DNA of 64,000 bases, taken from Nitrospiraceae bacterium (GTDB taxonomy: Bacteria > Nitrospirota > Nitrospiria > Nitrospirales > Nitrospiraceae). Below, piece by piece: positions 62,421 through 64,000 of the stretch. The stretch covers positions 1 through 64,000 of the forward strand of contig JABFSG010000032.1 of NCBI GenBank assembly GCA_013140715.1, in the 5' to 3' direction. The stretch's first letter is position 1. The number at the start of each line of letters is the position of its first letter. The position numbers and the translations under genes are program-made. Under the pieces are notes generated by a model that worked only from the letters and a program-made list of their open reading frames with translations, was not told where the DNA came from and did no database searches.

Positions 62421-62756
62421 TTGAACTCTTCATGGCTCCATAACACGAAGCAGACGTGGAAAGTTGTGTTATTTTTGCTGTCGATGGTGTTTACCCTTTG
62501 CCTATTCGCTCTGTTTGTGTGGCGAGTGAATAACCCTAACGCAGTTCTCTCTGTCGTTCCCGACGAAATTAGTTTAAGTCTCTCTTTCGTGGGGCTGGGT
62601 CTGATTTCATTGGGCTGGCTGTGGCTAAGCGTAAAGTGTCCAGAATGTAAAAGGAGTGTATCAGGACACATACTCAAGACAGCTCCTGCTGGCACATGGT
62701 TCACAACTTTAACAACCCTGCAGAAGTGTCCGCTATGTGGAGTCAACCGGACGTAA
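62421..62756 (+). CDS. Small membrane protein with a zinc ribbon
   Basis: A 111-residue protein. Its start is uncertain (TTG at 62421; no ribosome site). Two hydrophobic stretches (VVLFLLSMVFTLCLFALFVW and LSFVGLGLISLGWLWLSV) are followed by CPEC and CPLC (residues 73-107), a probable zinc ribbon. No family recognised. Confidence 0.45.
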   Translation: MNSSWLHNTKQTWKVVLFLLSMVFTLCLFALFVWRVNNPNAVLSVVPDEISLSLSFVGLGLISLGWLWLSVKCPECKRSVSGHILKTAPAGTWFTTLTTLQKCPLCGVNRT

Positions 62757-62759
62757 CTT

Positions 62760-62783
62760 CAGTCAGGTCAAAAACAGATGAAA
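62760..62783. repeat. Repeat D, partial copy 2
   Basis: TCAGTCAGGTCAAAAACAGA matches the inner part of repeat D and overlaps the start codon of the following gene (62778). Confidence 0.4.
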
Positions 62784-63146
62784 GACTGGAAGTCAGTAGT
62801 TTCTCTCGGAATGGGTTGTTTTCTTCTGACGTGCCTATATTTCACATCGCTAGCCCTAAGCTATGGCTATGATGGCGAAGTGCGTGTCATAAACTTGGCC
62901 ACCGAACCGGTAAAAAATGGTGAACTCGAAGTTTGCGATCAACAATTCCAGCTTGGAGGAATTGACAAGGGAAAAAGCAAGTTGTTCCGATATAAAGTGA
63001 GGTCGGACTCACATTTCAGACTTATAGTGGAATTCAATTCTGGAAGAAAGCTAACACGAGAACTAGGTTATGTCACAAGTGGTCGGGACTTTAAGCATAC
63101 TCTGACATTGAAAGATGGTGAGGTCTTGTTAACTCTGCTGCCGTGA
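62778..63146 (+). CDS. Hypothetical exported protein
   Basis: A 122-residue protein with an N-terminal hydrophobic segment (VVSLGMGCFLLTCLYFTSLALS). The rest is beta-rich (GEVRVINLATEPVKNGELEVCDQQFQLGGIDKGKSKLFRYKVRSDSHFRLIVEFNSGRKLTRELGYV). The family is unknown. Confidence 0.5.
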   Translation: MKDWKSVVSLGMGCFLLTCLYFTSLALSYGYDGEVRVINLATEPVKNGELEVCDQQFQLGGIDKGKSKLFRYKVRSDSHFRLIVEFNSGRKLTRELGYVTSGRDFKHTLTLKDGEVLLTLLP

Positions 63147-63156
63147 GTTCCTCAAT

Positions 63157-63202
63157 GGGTCATTTTTGAGCCGATGAGGTCAAAAACAAATGAATGTGAC
63201 CC
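63157..63202. repeat. Repeat D, full palindromic copy
   Basis: GGGTCA (63157-63162) and TGACCC (63197-63202) flank TTTTTGAGCCGATGAGGTCA and AAAACAAATGAATG, giving a compound hairpin. It lies 10 bp after a gene stop. Confidence 0.6.
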
Positions 63203-63264
63203 TTAAGCCCCTTCATCGATAGTTTTGTGGTTCAAAGCAAGCTAATCCTTAAGTGAGTTTTGGC

Positions 63265-63537
63265 ATGGAACGATACTATTGCAGATGGAATGAAGATGAC
63301 ATAAGAGGTCTTCATTCTATTTCTCAGATCTCAAGTTTGTACACAGAATCCAATGCACAGGGGGTGGTGCTGAGAGAGATTGGTCTCGACAAACTTGGAA
63401 AGATTACTCACTGATATCCATCAAGTTCACACCCTTTCGGGTCTCGCGGGATCTTTGACACCCAAACTGTTGAACTTTCTAGCGGAGCCACAAAGCTCAC
63501 TAAGGATGAGTTCGAGGATCTTTGGCACATGACGTAA
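63265..63537 (+). pseudogene. Broken small gene, possibly DUF6881-like
   Basis: From the ATG at 63265 the frame reads MERYYCRWNEDDIRGLHSIS, SLYTESNAQGVVLREIGLDKLGKITH, then TGA (63412-63414, codon 50), and continues in the same frame as YPSSSHPFGSRGIFDTQTVELSSGATKLTKDEFEDLWHMT to a TAA. REIGxDxxGKxxHxxPS.. GxxGxFDxQ.. EFExLW resembles the DUF6881 family, which occurs among immunity-type proteins. One nonsense codon (CGA to TGA would explain it) disables it. Confidence 0.6.
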
Positions 63538-63585
63538 TGAGAAAGCGAGGCAGTTGAGTTCGAAAGCCAGAAGGGACCAAATTCA

Positions 63586-63625
63586 GTCATTTTTGAGCCG
63601 ATGAGGTCCAAAAACAAACGATTTT
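63586..63625. repeat. Repeat D, copy 4
   Basis: GTCATTTTTGAGCCGATGAG then GTCCAAAAACAAACGATTTT repeats the 63162-63189 sequence after the pseudogene. Confidence 0.55.
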
Positions 63626-63711
63626 GGAGAGCGATAGGACACACAACAAAAGAGTTATCCGAAACTAGCCCTAGCCCGCCCCGCGAAATGGTTTCTGACT
63701 TCGTTCCGTAA

Positions 63712-63993
63712 TTAGAAAGTTCTTATATGGTCGTCAATGGTCTTGAATCCTTTCTCCCTCAAGGCATGAACAATCTTACTCAGATTACCTTTAGTATTGG
63801 CGTAGAACGTGGTGAATTCGTCGTGATCGGCATAAATAGCGAAACGCTTGGGAGAGGGAATAAACAAGAAGTCGATCCAGTCTGCTAGGGTGGCACTTAA
63901 AAGGGCTTCGACCTCTTGTTGGCCCTCTGCTTCCAAGACAACGTCGTGGGTGACTTGCTCCGAAACTGATCGTTCGGTAAGAAATGCATTCAA
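63712..63993 (-). CDS. Hypothetical protein, possibly partial at the window edge
   Basis: A frame of 93 residues (EQVTHDVVLEAEGQQEVEALLSATLADWIDFLFIPSPKRFAIYADHDEFTTFYANTKGNLSKIVHALREKGFKTIDDHIRTF). The TTG at the window edge may not be the true start, so the gene may continue beyond 64000. The mixed alpha/beta pattern is plausible but no family is recognised. Confidence 0.5.
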   Translation of the reverse strand: MNAFLTERSVSEQVTHDVVLEAEGQQEVEALLSATLADWIDFLFIPSPKRFAIYADHDEFTTFYANTKGNLSKIVHALREKGFKTIDDHIRTF

Positions 63994-64000
63994 CGTTTTT

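Noticed and set aside
61877-63625. Integron gene cassettes
   Set aside because: The repeat D copies lack GTTRRRY and RYYYAAC core sites and no integron integrase is seen; the recombinase present is a tRNA-type phage integrase.
58673-64000. Second copy of the tRNA-Glu 3' end as a right attachment site
   Set aside because: I read through to the end of the window and saw no repeat of the T-arm/acceptor sequence, so the right boundary must be beyond it.

Overview
The window looks like a chromosomal segment of a Nitrospira-type bacterium (phylum Nitrospirota). This is inferred from the families and gene order I recognise, not from a database search. The replication block dnaA-dnaN-gyrB-gyrA lies at about 47.6-55.4 kb, so the window spans the presumed replication origin. 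One tRNA gene is present (tRNA-Glu, CTC). I see no rRNA, no CRISPR array and no intact transposase.

Left part (0-25 kb). This holds envelope and signalling genes: an outer-membrane barrel, a DUF5666 lipoprotein with a low-complexity exported protein, a PilZ protein, a secreted amicyanin-like/beta-propeller fusion, a MerA-like flavoprotein with a TVP38 membrane protein, an EF-hand protein, a YuiH-like molybdenum enzyme and a dipeptide epimerase. It also holds a GAF/HD-GYP protein and a same-strand signalling block (GAF histidine kinase-receiver, TPR/beta-barrel, FecR-domain protein, CHASE2 adenylate cyclase). A decayed glycosyltransferase lies at 6.5-6.8 kb.

Middle (25-47 kb). A three-gene envelope operon (RND/MMPL transporter, lipoprotein-sorting-like protein, DUF1302 porin-like protein) is headed by a MarR regulator, with repeated operator-like palindromes at both promoters. 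Housekeeping genes follow: coaE, trxB, thiI, queG, an NtrC-like activator, a ThyX-like protein and hisS. An accessory HEPN-motif protein sits between interspersed repeats, and a nucleotidyltransferase gene is broken by a nonsense codon. A DsrE/DsrF/DsrH-like trio separates hisS from the origin.

Origin region (47-57 kb). The dnaA upstream region has an AT-rich stretch, seven consecutive DnaA-trio-like triplets, two back-to-back DnaA boxes, and three more boxes at the dnaA start. It is followed by dnaN, gyrB, gyrA, a membrane-anchored protein, dciA (DUF721) and smpB.

Right end (58.6-64 kb). This appears to be the left end of an integrative element at tRNA-Glu. It contains a tyrosine recombinase reading toward the tRNA, a translationally coupled excisionase-like HTH/zinc-ribbon pair, a VapB/VapC-type toxin-antitoxin pair, and a run of small, partly broken hypothetical genes separated by a shared palindromic sequence. 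The far end is outside the window.

Throughout the window there are several interspersed palindromic repeat families. The most striking (family A) is about 100-126 bp long with inverted ends. One of its two distinguishable ends begins TAGC and in four cases supplies the stop codon of the neighbouring gene.
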